NCBI RefSeq assembly: GCF_004745825.1
Contig: NZ_SRLA01000002.1
Location: 620,001-684,000 of the forward strand
Origin: Hymenobacter fodinae
GTDB lineage: Bacteria > Bacteroidota > Bacteroidia > Cytophagales > Hymenobacteraceae
Direction of reading: 5' to 3'
Length of the DNA: 64,000 nt
Below the pieces are notes generated by a model that had not been told where the DNA came from, made no database searches, and was given only the letters and a program-made list of their open reading frames with translations. The position numbers were made by a program, and so were the translations under genes. Shown here piece after piece: positions 19,087 to 27,198 of the stretch. Each line of letters starts with the position of its first letter. Positions within the stretch are counted from its first letter, which is position 1.

Positions 19087-19111
19087 AAAAGCCCGCGGGT
19101 TGCAGGCTTTT
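19087..19111 (-). terminator. Terminator downstream of the DUF892 gene
   Basis: On the minus strand AAAAGCCTGC pairs with GCGGGCTTTT with one internal mismatch and runs into Ts. It lies 82 bases past the DUF892 stop. The rest of 18914-19193 shows no credible gene. Confidence 0.6.
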
Positions 19112-19193
19112 CTTGTCCGGAGTGGTCCGGTATAGCACGTTAGAAAGGTGGCTGATCTGTGCCCTGGCTAGCAGAACTAGGCGCCACCGCTTC

Positions 19194-19688
19194 CTACATG
19201 GCTTTTTGGTTGATATAGGACTTCGCCAAGTCATTTAGCTTGGTATCGGTGAGTTGCTCTTCATCTAGCGTCTGGCGCAGGAGCTGAGCGGCCTCGTCGT
19301 AGCCCAAGCGCTCGGCGTAATGAGCTGCTGTGCCGTATCCGGAAATTTCGTAGTGCTCAATGCGCTGCGAAGCGGCAATGATGGCGGCATCCATTACTTC
19401 ATCGGTGGCGCGCTCAGAAAGCGTTTTTTGTCCTTCCTTGATTAGGCCTTCCATGGCCTTGCAGGTTTCACCATCCAAGTCGATATCCATGGATTTGCCA
19501 ATACGCTCTAGGCGCTCAACTTGCTGTTGCGTCTCCTTCAGGTGACGCTCGATGCCAGCGCGCAAGCGGCCATCCTTCGCGGCGGCAGCCATTTGGGGCA
19601 GCGCTTTCACCAGTTGGTTTTCGGCGCTATACAGATCTTTTAGCTCGTGTTGGAAGAGGTCTTCCAGGGTTTCCATTTTGTCAAACAT
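19194..19688 (-). CDS. Ferritin-like DUF892 family protein (YciE/YciF type)
   Basis: 164 residues. ETLEDLFQHELKDLYSAENQLVKALPQM is the family start; helices with E-x-H pairs follow (RIEHYEISGYGTAAHYAERLG), which bind a di-iron centre in the YciF structure. YciE/YciF homologues are induced in osmotic or general stress. It is a single gene with its own terminator. The metal and the substrate are not shown by sequence alone. Confidence 0.92.
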   Translation of the reverse strand: MFDKMETLEDLFQHELKDLYSAENQLVKALPQMAAAAKDGRLRAGIERHLKETQQQVERLERIGKSMDIDLDGETCKAMEGLIKEGQKTLSERATDEVMDAAIIAASQRIEHYEISGYGTAAHYAERLGYDEAAQLLRQTLDEEQLTDTKLNDLAKSYINQKAM

Positions 19689-19864
19689 AGCTAGGTAGGT
19701 GAAGGGTAGAAAAGAACAAGAAAATATGCTTGCCCCCTCGGGGTACAGCGTGTTTTCTTACGGGTGCTTTTGCACAGGGGTTGATATAAAAATCGGGCTT
19801 TTTAATACCGTTGAGCTTGATTTAGGGAATATCTTGGGGAGTAGTTTAGCCGTATCTTGCCCTC

Positions 19865-20227
19865 ATGAAATCTTCCGATGCGCCTTCCAACGAAGGCCGT
19901 AATTTTTTTCAGGATGTGCACGAGGTAGTACGGCTGATTCCGCCAGGTCGCGTGAGCACATACGGGGCCATTGCCCACTACTTAGGAGCGCGGCATGGGG
20001 CGCGCATGGTGGGGTATGCTCTCATTGCGGCGGCCCCAGCACTAGGCCTAGAGAAAGTGCCCGCCCAACGCGTGGTAAACCGAAATGGCCTGCTGACCGG
20101 GCGGCACCACTTTTCAACCCCAACGGCCATGCAGGAAGCCCTGGAGGCCGAGGGAGTACGCGTAGAAAATGACCAAGTGGTAGAGTTTAAACGGCTTTTC
20201 TGGGACCCCGCCCAAGAGCTGGAATAA
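19865..20227 (+). CDS. Alkyltransferase-like (ATL) protein, MGMT fold lacking the acceptor cysteine
   Basis: 120 residues matching the DNA-binding domain of O6-alkylguanine-DNA alkyltransferase: PPGRVSTYGAIAHYLG and ARMVGYAL with the arginine finger R47. In place of the PCHR active site it reads P66-A67-Q68-R69, so the alkyl-accepting Cys is an Ala and the His is a Gln. ATL proteins bind O6-alkylguanine and recruit nucleotide excision repair without repairing it themselves; known bacterial ATLs usually have Trp or Ala here. The start ATG at 19865 follows TATCTTGC, a near -7 promoter box. Confidence 0.85.
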   Translation: MKSSDAPSNEGRNFFQDVHEVVRLIPPGRVSTYGAIAHYLGARHGARMVGYALIAAAPALGLEKVPAQRVVNRNGLLTGRHHFSTPTAMQEALEAEGVRVENDQVVEFKRLFWDPAQELE

Positions 20228-20246
20228 GTACTCCTGACAAAGCAAG

Positions 20247-20299
20247 TGGCCTACGCGGCCCCCTCCCTGGGCTTGGCAGGAAGTAGGCCGCGTAGGCCA
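20247..20299. terminator. Inverted repeat between convergent genes, likely terminator
   Basis: TGGCCTACGCGGCC at 20247-20260 pairs perfectly with GGCCGCGTAGGCCA at 20286-20299 around a 25-base loop. It lies between the ATL gene and the response regulator, which converge. There is no clear T run, so termination may need Rho or the hairpin may act in another way. Confidence 0.5.
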
Positions 20300-20351
20300 T
20301 GTAAGGTATCAGCTAAGCAGCAAGCCAGGGCGCTAGGCCACTCACAGGCGC

Positions 20352-20768
20352 TTAAAACCGAGCCGAAATAATGCGGTTGGCACGTGTGTCCTGGCCTAGC
20401 ACGGCCAGAATAGCGCGGTGTACTTCCTCCGGACTAGCATTTTTGAGCAGGTAGCCGTGTGCTCCTTCGGCCCGTAGGCTGTCAATCAGCTCAGGCTCGT
20501 CGTGCATGGAGATGATAATGGTCCTGACTTGTGGGTACTGCACGCGTAGCAGGCGCACGGTTTGCAGGCCATCTAGCACGGGCATCTGCAAGTCCATCAG
20601 CACTACATCGGGCACAATACCTTGGTCGAGGCGCTCCAAGGCCTCTTGCCCGTCGCCAGCCTCAAAGGCCACCTCCATGTTGGGAAAGCCGCTGATTAGG
20701 GCGCTTAAGCCCTTGCGAAACAGAATATGGTCGTCAACAACGGCCAGACGAATCGGGGGTGTGGTCAT
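20352..20768 (-). CDS. Single-domain response regulator (NarL-type receiver without DNA-binding domain)
   Basis: 138 residues. A complete receiver domain: acidic pair D12-D13, phospho-acceptor D59 (VVLMDLQMP), IIISMHDE, and the switch lysine in YLLKNAS. The sequence is that of NarL/FixJ regulators, but the protein ends at TRANRIISARF, just where the linker to the LuxR helix-turn-helix would begin. No such domain is readable in any frame downstream to 20230. Its start overlaps the stop of the kinase gene as ATGA, so the two are a pair. The output must be by protein contact, or the gene has lost its DNA-binding half. Confidence 0.88.
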   Translation of the reverse strand: MTTPPIRLAVVDDHILFRKGLSALISGFPNMEVAFEAGDGQEALERLDQGIVPDVVLMDLQMPVLDGLQTVRLLRVQYPQVRTIIISMHDEPELIDSLRAEGAHGYLLKNASPEEVHRAILAVLGQDTRANRIISARF

Positions 20769-21577
20769 GCAAAGGTGAGAGTGGAGGGCTGGCTACTAGT
20801 AAGATACGGGATAGGTAAGGAAATCCAAACACGGCTCCCTTCTCCTGCAGCCGACTCGTGGCGGAGGGTTCCGCGTAGTACGGCCACGCGGCTGCGTAGG
20901 TTGGTGAGGCCTAGGCCAGTACGCACGCCAGGAGCAGGTTGGGCTTCCACCACGGTGGGGTCAAAGCCAATGCCGTTGTCGGTGTAATGAATAGATAGAT
21001 GATCAATACCGAATTCTACTTTCACCTCAATATGCGCGGCGTGGGCATGGCGTAGGCCGTTGCCCAGTAGCTCCTGCACCACCCGGTACACAATAAGCTC
21101 ATACTTCGGATCGAGGCGGCGCGGGTTGCCTAATTGCTCCAGCACCACGTGGGTAGGCCCATCGGCGGGCATGGTGCGGGCCAGGGCATCAAGCGCGAAG
21201 GAAAGCCCAAATTTTTGCAGGGCGGCCGGCAACAGATTGCGCGAAATGCGCCGCACCTCGCTGATAGCCTGATCCAGCAGGGCCGAGGCTTCCTGGGTTA
21301 GCTCAGGTTGGGCCAGAATGTTGAGGTGCAGCTTTACAATGGCCAGGGTAGTACCCACGCCGTCGTGCAGGTCGCCAGCAATGCGGCGGCGTTCTTCCTC
21401 TTGCGCCAGCAAGGCCGCTTCTAGTGCTTGCTGCTGAGCCACCTCCTGCAGCGCCCGTAGCTCCTGCTGTTGCTGCAACAAACGACGTTGGTAGCGCACT
21501 ACAAAGCCCACTATGCCCAGCGCCAGCAGCAGCAGGATAGGCGTAACGAGAACCAACGGGATAAGCGCGTCGGGCAT
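20765..21577 (-). CDS. Sensor histidine kinase (NarX/LiaS/DesK-like HisKA_3) without a sensor domain
   Basis: 270 residues. One N-terminal helix (about 5-28) is followed by a Gln/Leu-rich coiled coil (about 30-60), the HisKA_3 dimer domain with RRRIAGDLHDGVG (phospho-acceptor H71), and an ATPase domain with N box (ELLGNGLRHA), G1 (DNGIGFD) and G2 (GLGLTNLRSR). There is no periplasmic or cytoplasmic sensing domain. It overlaps the receiver gene by 4 bases. The 164-base gap upstream contains TATCTTCG on the minus strand at about 21625, a possible -7 box. The sensor may be the seven-helix protein encoded upstream. Confidence 0.92.
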   Translation of the reverse strand: MPDALIPLVLVTPILLLLALGIVGFVVRYQRRLLQQQQELRALQEVAQQQALEAALLAQEEERRRIAGDLHDGVGTTLAIVKLHLNILAQPELTQEASALLDQAISEVRRISRNLLPAALQKFGLSFALDALARTMPADGPTHVVLEQLGNPRRLDPKYELIVYRVVQELLGNGLRHAHAAHIEVKVEFGIDHLSIHYTDNGIGFDPTVVEAQPAPGVRTGLGLTNLRSRVAVLRGTLRHESAAGEGSRVWISLPIPYLTSSQPSTLTFA

Positions 21578-21741
21578 TAGAATAAAGCGGCGACCAGTAG
21601 AATATTCAGCTGCCGAAGATACAGGGTTTTATCTGACTACATACCTCCGCAGTACCCGATATAGTACTGACACGATAGATGGCCGTTTTACACCTAAGCA
21701 GCCGCACGTAGGAGGAGGTATAGGCCTACACCTCAACCAAG

Positions 21742-22422
21742 TTAGTGCTGTGATGTAGCCACAGAAGGGCGAACTAGATAAAAGGTTCGGGTAAGCAGCA
21801 ACGCCAAGATAAAGACTAGTACACTGCTTAATAAATAAACCAATCGGGTGTGCAGCTCGTCGTTGGTGGCAATAAACTGATTTGTAAAAAGAAAGACGGT
21901 AATGGTGCCGGCCAAATACAGCAATATGCCAATGGAAGCATTAAAAAGCGGCAAGTGCAGCAGCCGAGCGTGGTGCTGAGAGAATATTACTTCTTCAAAG
22001 TAGGCCAGAATAAGCCCTGTTATCAAAATGCTCTCGGCTAAATTGGTGTAGGAGTTTATTTGCTGAAAACCTTCTAAGTAAAACGAATCTAGAAGCGCAA
22101 ACACAATAAAAGCAACTGTGAGGCCCCGGATGATTTTTTGCTGTTTTGGGCGATTGAAGGCATCGTGGAATACCTTCAGATAAATAAGTGATTCGGTAAA
22201 TGTGCTCAGATGGGCAATGGGTAAGTTGTAGCGCCACAGGTAAATGCCGAGCTGCATCAACCAATAGGAAACAAAGAAGAAGGCGGGCAAAATGGCTAAA
22301 GTGCGTAGGCTGCCCGTGAGATAGTCCCGACGGCTCCATGCCATTCCGAGCGGAATGAGCATGGAGCAGTACACGACCAAGTCGCTGTAGATACCCACAC
22401 GAATTATCCAGGAAGGTACCAA
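21742..22422 (-). CDS. Seven-helix integral membrane protein, unknown
   Basis: 226 residues with seven predicted membrane helices, at about 10-28, 38-63, 68-90, 98-118, 125-147, 155-180 and 189-213. Charged or polar residues occur within helices (TFTESLIYLKVFHD; AYFEEVIF), suggesting signal sensing rather than simple anchoring. It recalls the seven-helix sensing modules of Bacteroidota kinases, here on a separate chain; I cannot name a family. The upstream gene for a small Cys-containing protein ends 10 bases before it, and a histidine kinase gene follows. The start ATG at 22422 is the first in frame. Confidence 0.75.
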   Translation of the reverse strand: MVPSWIIRVGIYSDLVVYCSMLIPLGMAWSRRDYLTGSLRTLAILPAFFFVSYWLMQLGIYLWRYNLPIAHLSTFTESLIYLKVFHDAFNRPKQQKIIRGLTVAFIVFALLDSFYLEGFQQINSYTNLAESILITGLILAYFEEVIFSQHHARLLHLPLFNASIGILLYLAGTITVFLFTNQFIATNDELHTRLVYLLSSVLVFILALLLTRTFYLVRPSVATSQH

Positions 22423-22432
22423 TCGCGGGTTC

Positions 22433-22807
22433 TTATGAATTCAGGGGGTTCTCGATGCTGCAGCAAGGAGGGCAGGGGGGCAGATCGGTGACAACCGAGG
22501 TTGATGAGGGCTCAGATGCTCCGTCAGTAACTTCGGCGGCCCGCAAGGCACTGGTTATGCCCGTCTCGGTGATGATATCGTTTTCGTCTGCATCAATGCC
22601 CACTAAAATCAGCTTGCGGTTTCCCTGCTCATCTAGGCCATAGTACACCCGAATGCCCTCGCAGCCTGGCTGGTTCAGGATGGCTTCCAACTGCTGCTTT
22701 TTGATGCAATGGCCCTTAGGAGCATCGGGATGTTGGTTGCGATAGTTGCGGGTCCATTGGCTGGCTTGGCTGAGTTCAGAAGAAGGATCAGTAGAACTTG
22801 ACTTCAT
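22433..22807 (-). CDS. Small cytosolic protein with C-terminal Cys cluster, paired with seven-helix protein
   Basis: 124 residues, no signal peptide. It begins with a Ser-rich stretch, then WTRNYRNQHP (W18, Y22), IKKQQLEAILNQPGCEGIRVYYGLDEQGNRKLILVGID, and a tail with C112, C115 and C116 (PPCPPCCS) before ENPLN. From memory, similar proteins (W-x-x-N-Y-R near the start, QPGC-x-G-I-R-x-Y-Y in the middle) are widespread in Bacteroidota and uncharacterised; I cannot check this here. The Cys cluster could bind a metal. The stop is 10 bases from the start of the seven-helix gene, so they form one transcript. Confidence 0.78.
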   Translation of the reverse strand: MKSSSTDPSSELSQASQWTRNYRNQHPDAPKGHCIKKQQLEAILNQPGCEGIRVYYGLDEQGNRKLILVGIDADENDIITETGITSALRAAEVTDGASEPSSTSVVTDLPPCPPCCSIENPLNS

Positions 22808-22912
22808 AGGTGCGGCAAAGGGTGTGAAAAATTAAAACAGACAAATATATGGGACTCCCAAGCGCAAAATAGTACTGCGCTAGGTTTGGCCCAGGGAGTG
22901 GCCTAGCAAAAC

Positions 22913-22990
22913 AAACGGCCTGAAGAAGGCCCAAGGAAATGGAACTGCCTTGTGTCGGCACCCATTTTCTTAGTCTTCCTCAGGCCGTTT
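22913..22990 (-). terminator. Composite hairpin downstream of xseAB
   Basis: The outer stem AAACGGCCTGA (22913-22923) pairs with TCAGGCCGTTT (22980-22990). An inner stem of AGGAAATGG with CCATTTTCTT continues it after small bulges, leaving a loop of about 19 bases. It lies 17 bases beyond the xseB stop. The stem is much longer than usual for a terminator. Confidence 0.65.
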
Positions 22991-23007
22991 CTAGGCCACT
23001 GGCTGTT

Positions 23008-23235
23008 TTATTCCTCGTCTAGTTCGTCGGAGTCATCCTCGTCATCTAGGTTCTCAAATACCTGATCAATAGCTGATTCGGCGGAGCGTAGCTTTTGCTT
23101 GCAGAGACGAATAAGCTCAGCCGAGCGCTGAACGCGGGCAGTAAGGTCGTCAACATCTACGGAGTCGGTTTCGAGGGCGCGCAGAATGGTCTCTAGCTCC
23201 TCGATGGCTTGGCGGTACGTAATGGGCTGGGGCAT
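23008..23235 (-). CDS. xseB: Exodeoxyribonuclease VII small subunit
   Basis: 75 residues, typical length. It begins ITYRQAIEELETILRALETDSVDVDDLTARVQ, the XseB family pattern, followed by ELIRLCKQKLRSAE and an acidic tail (DDEDDSDELDEE). It pairs with the large subunit encoded 17 bases upstream to degrade single-stranded DNA from either end in the cytoplasm. Confidence 0.95.
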   Translation of the reverse strand: MPQPITYRQAIEELETILRALETDSVDVDDLTARVQRSAELIRLCKQKLRSAESAIDQVFENLDDEDDSDELDEE

Positions 23236-23252
23236 GGGTAATGCGGAATGCG

Positions 23253-24734
23253 CTAAGACAAGAATAAGGGAAGCTGCCCTTCGCTGGGCGTGCTAGCAGC
23301 TTTGCGGGAGCTATTAGCACCCGGCGACTTTGGTCGGGACGGAGGGGCGCTTGCGGCTACTAGCGCAAGAGGCTGTTCTACGGGGGGAGTAGAGGCCGTA
23401 ACCTGCAACTGTAGCAACCGCAACTCGGCCTGATGCAGGCGCCGTTCAACGGCCAGTTGCAGCTCATAGCGGCGGCGCAACAACTGCTCGCCCCGGCGGC
23501 GGTGTAGGCGGCGGAAGCGTTGGGCTAGCGCCCGGCCAAACGTGCGCAAACGTCCTTCCTGGCTGCGTAGGCCAGTGCGGGCGGCCCGGTGCAGCTGGTG
23601 GCGGCGGCGCGTAAGTTGTTGCTCTTGCTGACGCAGCTGGGCGCGGGGCGCTCCGGCGGCCAACCGAATACGGTGGTGCAACGTCTCGCGGTGCTCCTGA
23701 AGCTGCTGGCGGGCGTTTTGATGCGCGCGGCGCAGCAGCCGGTTGAGGCGGTCGGCGGCGTCTTGCACGCGGGCCTGAGCTAGCTCCCGAATGCGGCCTC
23801 CGTACCCATCCAAGGCGGCTTCGAGGCGGGCGAGCCGTTCAATAAGGAAAGCGGCTACCGCAGTGGGCGTTTTAAGCGAAGTGTGCGCCGTAAGGTCGAC
23901 CACCGCTTCATCCCGCTCGTGGCCGATACCGGTGAGTACCGGCAGGGGGAAAGCCCCAATGGCCGCCGCCAGCCCATAATCATCAAAAGCCAGCAAATCC
24001 GTTTTAGAGCCCCCGCCCCGGATAATGACCACGGCATCGTACTCGCGGCGGCGCAGCTTAATGGCCGCCAGCGCCGCCCGAATGCTCGCCGGCGACTCAT
24101 CGCCTTGCATAGAAGCTGGGAACAGCGTCAGGGCAAAGTCGTAGGGCGCCTCGCGTAGCTGCTGCACGAAGTCTTGCCAGCCAGCCGCCGTGGGGGAGGA
24201 GATGACTGCCACCCGCTGCACCCCAATGGGCAGCGTAAGGCGGCGCTGCCGTTCCAGCAGGCCTTTGGCTTCCAGCTTACGTAGGGTTTCGAGGCGCTGC
24301 CGGGCCAGGTCACCAACGGTATAAGTGGGGTCGATGGCCACCACATCCAGCGAAAGACCAAACTGCTCATGAAACTTCACCTGCACGCGCAGCATCACCT
24401 TCAGGCCTACTTTCAGCGCTAGGCCAGTCTGCTCCTCAAAAGCGGGGGCTAGCTGTTGGTAACGCTGGCTCCAGATGGTAGCCCGCGCCTGGGCTTTGAG
24501 CTGGGCCCCGCGGCCGGTAGTGTGCTGGTCAGTGAGGGTGAGGTAGCAGTGGGCCCCATCGAAGCGCGGAACGGTGAGGTCAGCAATTTCCGCCAGCACC
24601 CAATAAGAGTCTGCAAACCGCTCGCTCAAGGTCTGCCGCACACGGGCCAGCAGCTCAGCCAGGGGCAGAGCTGCGGGGCGCGAAGCAGGTAGCCCCGGTT
24701 CGGGACGGCGGTTATAAAGCGGCATAGACTGCAA
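23253..24734 (-). CDS. xseA: Exodeoxyribonuclease VII large subunit
   Basis: 493 residues. An N-terminal OB fold binds DNA (about 25-125: LAELLARVRQTLSERFADSYWVLAEIADL). The catalytic exonuclease VII domain contains VAVISSPTAAGWQDF, AVVIIRGGGSKTDLLAFDDYGLA, PVLTGIGHERDEAVVDLTAHTSLKTPTAVA. A long Arg/Gln-rich coiled coil (about 300-450) carries the small-subunit sites. Another in-frame ATG lies at 24725 (MPLYNRRPE); the choice does not affect the domains. It forms an operon with xseB. The tail from about 450 is low-complexity. Confidence 0.95.
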   Translation of the reverse strand: MQSMPLYNRRPEPGLPASRPAALPLAELLARVRQTLSERFADSYWVLAEIADLTVPRFDGAHCYLTLTDQHTTGRGAQLKAQARATIWSQRYQQLAPAFEEQTGLALKVGLKVMLRVQVKFHEQFGLSLDVVAIDPTYTVGDLARQRLETLRKLEAKGLLERQRRLTLPIGVQRVAVISSPTAAGWQDFVQQLREAPYDFALTLFPASMQGDESPASIRAALAAIKLRRREYDAVVIIRGGGSKTDLLAFDDYGLAAAIGAFPLPVLTGIGHERDEAVVDLTAHTSLKTPTAVAAFLIERLARLEAALDGYGGRIRELAQARVQDAADRLNRLLRRAHQNARQQLQEHRETLHHRIRLAAGAPRAQLRQQEQQLTRRRHQLHRAARTGLRSQEGRLRTFGRALAQRFRRLHRRRGEQLLRRRYELQLAVERRLHQAELRLLQLQVTASTPPVEQPLALVAASAPPSRPKSPGANSSRKAASTPSEGQLPLFLS

Positions 24735-24986
24735 GTTACGGTGAGAAGTAATGAACTGTGAACTTGTACGCCGCCGAAATGGTGCGCTAGGCCACGTAAG
24801 TTCACTTTAGGATGGCCTAGCACGACCAATTGCAAGAGCTGACGATGTGGTGCAACGCTTCTAGGCCTAGCACGTCTTTGCGTTCCGCAAAAGCCTCTTT
24901 CCTGAGGCAACGGCAACTGCGCAGGTGGGCTTTTTCGCTTACCTTGGTTGCTTCTTCCGTACTTCCCCAACCCACACAGTTTCCTT

Positions 24987-27101
24987 ATGAAAAACCGTAA
25001 TAGCCTGACCCTGGCGGCCGTAGCCGCCGCTGGTTTGGCCCTGGCCGGCTGTGCTTCAAGCAAGACAGCGGCTCCTACAACCGCGGCTACCACCCCCGCA
25101 ACGCCCGCCGCTCCCGCTGAAGAAGCCATTACGCCCGGTGTAGGCCTAAACGTGGCCAACGTAGATAAGTCAGTGGACCCCTGCACCGACTTTTACCAAT
25201 TTGCCAGCGGCAACTGGCTCAAAAACAATCCCATTCCGGCTGCTGAAGTACGCTGGGGTTCGTTCAACGAGCTTAGCGACAAGAACAACGCCGTAATGCG
25301 GCAGATTCTGGAAGGGGCAGCTCAGAATACCTCGGCTGCAAAGGGTTCCAATGAGCAGAAAGTAGGCGACTACTACGCCTCGGCCATGGACACCGTGGCC
25401 ATTGAGAAAGCCGGCCTGAAGTACCTGCAGCCCGAGCTGAACCGCATTGCCGCCATTAAGGATCTGAAGGGTTTGCAGGCCGAGATTGCGCGGCAGCAGC
25501 TCTTGGGCACTGGTGCCTTCTACAGCGAGTACGTAGGCCAGGATGAAAAGAATAGCACCGTATATGCGGTGCAGTTTGGGCAGGGTGGCCTCTCACTGCC
25601 CGACCGCGACTACTACCTGAAGGATGATTCCCGCTCTAAGGGCATCCGGGCGGCGTACACCACCTACCTGACGAACACCTTCAAGCTCATGGGCGACTCG
25701 GAGGCTGCCGCCGCCAAGAACGCCGCCACGGTTATGCGCCTGGAAACGCGCCTCGCCAAAGCCAGCAAGAGCCGCGTGGATCTGCGTGACCCCTACGCCA
25801 ACTACAACAAAATGACGGTGGCTGAAGCCAACAAGCAGTTCCCCAACCTGGGGCTGCCCACGTTGCTCCAGACGCTGCAAGTAGGCTCGGCTAAGGAAGT
25901 TATTGTAGGCCAGCCCGCTTTCTTCAAGGAGGCCAGCACTATGCTGAAGCAGGAGCCCCTCGGTGACCTGAAAACTTACCTGCGCTGGCACATGACCTCG
26001 TCGCTTACCTCAGCTTTGCCTAAGGCGTTCGGCGACGAGTCGTTCCGATTTGCGCAGGTGCTGACGGGCGCTAAGAAGCAGCAGCCCCGCTGGAAGCGTA
26101 TGAACAGCGCCACCGACCGCGCCCTGGGCGAGGCCTTCGGTCAGCTGTACGTAGACAAAGCCTTCACCCCCGAAACCAAGCAGAAGGCCATGCAAATGGT
26201 GGCCAACATCCGCGAGGCCATGGGTGAGCACATTCAGAAATCAGACTGGATGAGCGACGCCACCAAGAAGGAGGCTCTGCAGAAGCTGAATGCATTCACC
26301 GTAAAAATCGGCTACCCCGACAAGTGGAAGGACTACTCAACGCTGAACATCTCGCGCGAGTCGTACCTGAAAAACGTGTTGGCGGCGCGGCAGTGGGCCA
26401 GCATCGATAACTCGAAGCACTTCGGTAAGCCCATTGACCGCGGCGAGTGGGGCATGACGCCTCCCACGGTAAATGCCTACTACAACCCACCGATGAACGA
26501 AATCGTGTTCCCGGCCGGCATCATGCAGCCCCCGTTCTTCGACCCCAAAGCCGACGATGCCGTGAACTACGGCGGTATGGGCGCGGTAATTGGTCACGAA
26601 ATCACCCACGGTTTCGACGACCAAGGCCGGCAGTACGACTCGCAGGGTAATCTGCGCGACTGGTGGACCAAGGAAGATGCCGCCAAGTTTGAGCAGCGCG
26701 CCGATATGGTGGGCAAGCAGTACTCGGCCTTCTCGCCCCTAGACTCGGTGTACGTGAACGGCAAGCTGACCATGGGCGAAAACCTCGCCGACTTAGGTGG
26801 CCTCAACATCGCCTACACGGCCCTCGAAAAGCAGTTGCAGAAGCAGTACGGCAATGGTGCCCGTCCTAAATTCGATGGCTACACCCCCGAGCAGCGCTTC
26901 TTCCTGGCCTGGGCCCAGATCTGGCGTTCCAATGCTCGCCCTGAGTACCTGCGCCAGCAAGTAATGACGGACCCTCACTCGCCCGGCCAGTTCCGTACGG
27001 TTGGTCCGCTCATGAACATGCCCGAGTTCTTTGAGGCTTTCGGCTGCAAGGACAACGCCAAGATGGTGCGTGCCCAAGCCGACCGCGCCAAAGTATGGTA
27101 G
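24987..27101 (+). CDS. M13 family metallopeptidase lipoprotein (PepO/neprilysin-like)
   Basis: 704 residues from the ATG at 24987, where a lipoprotein signal begins (lipobox LAGC); the in-frame ATG at 24948 would hide it. After an Ala/Thr/Pro linker the M13 N domain starts (VDPCTDFYQFASGNWLK). The zinc site is H537-E538-x-x-H541 in IGHEITHGFDD, with the third ligand E598 in GENLADLGG. NAYYNPPMNEIVFPAGIMQPPFF and the C-terminal KMVRAQADRAKVW are family landmarks. It cleaves peptides at the cell surface or periplasm. M13 proteins usually end in CxxW; here the last residues are KVW. Confidence 0.95.
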   Translation: MKNRNSLTLAAVAAAGLALAGCASSKTAAPTTAATTPATPAAPAEEAITPGVGLNVANVDKSVDPCTDFYQFASGNWLKNNPIPAAEVRWGSFNELSDKNNAVMRQILEGAAQNTSAAKGSNEQKVGDYYASAMDTVAIEKAGLKYLQPELNRIAAIKDLKGLQAEIARQQLLGTGAFYSEYVGQDEKNSTVYAVQFGQGGLSLPDRDYYLKDDSRSKGIRAAYTTYLTNTFKLMGDSEAAAAKNAATVMRLETRLAKASKSRVDLRDPYANYNKMTVAEANKQFPNLGLPTLLQTLQVGSAKEVIVGQPAFFKEASTMLKQEPLGDLKTYLRWHMTSSLTSALPKAFGDESFRFAQVLTGAKKQQPRWKRMNSATDRALGEAFGQLYVDKAFTPETKQKAMQMVANIREAMGEHIQKSDWMSDATKKEALQKLNAFTVKIGYPDKWKDYSTLNISRESYLKNVLAARQWASIDNSKHFGKPIDRGEWGMTPPTVNAYYNPPMNEIVFPAGIMQPPFFDPKADDAVNYGGMGAVIGHEITHGFDDQGRQYDSQGNLRDWWTKEDAAKFEQRADMVGKQYSAFSPLDSVYVNGKLTMGENLADLGGLNIAYTALEKQLQKQYGNGARPKFDGYTPEQRFFLAWAQIWRSNARPEYLRQQVMTDPHSPGQFRTVGPLMNMPEFFEAFGCKDNAKMVRAQADRAKVW

Positions 27102-27125
27102 GCCTAGCCTGATTCAGCAACTAAC

Positions 27126-27160
27126 AAAAAGGTGGCCTGCTACACGTAGGCCACCTTTTT
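27126..27160 (+). terminator. Terminator of the M13 peptidase gene
   Basis: AAAAAGGTGGCCT and AGGCCACCTTTTT form a 13-bp stem with a 10-base loop, 24 bases after the stop, with a T run on the plus strand. Confidence 0.85.
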
Positions 27161-27198
27161 TGTATCTGTTTATTATCCGTTCCTCGTTAGTCAGCCTT

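Noticed and set aside
18924..19238. 104-codon plus-strand frame across the adaptor/DUF892 gap
   Set aside because: Covers a terminator and the 3' end of the DUF892 gene antisense; no signal peptide or family pattern.
24626..25186. 186-codon minus-strand frame over the xseA/M13 divergent gap
   Set aside because: Antisense to the M13 gene start and overlapping xseA; low-complexity composition typical of shadow frames.
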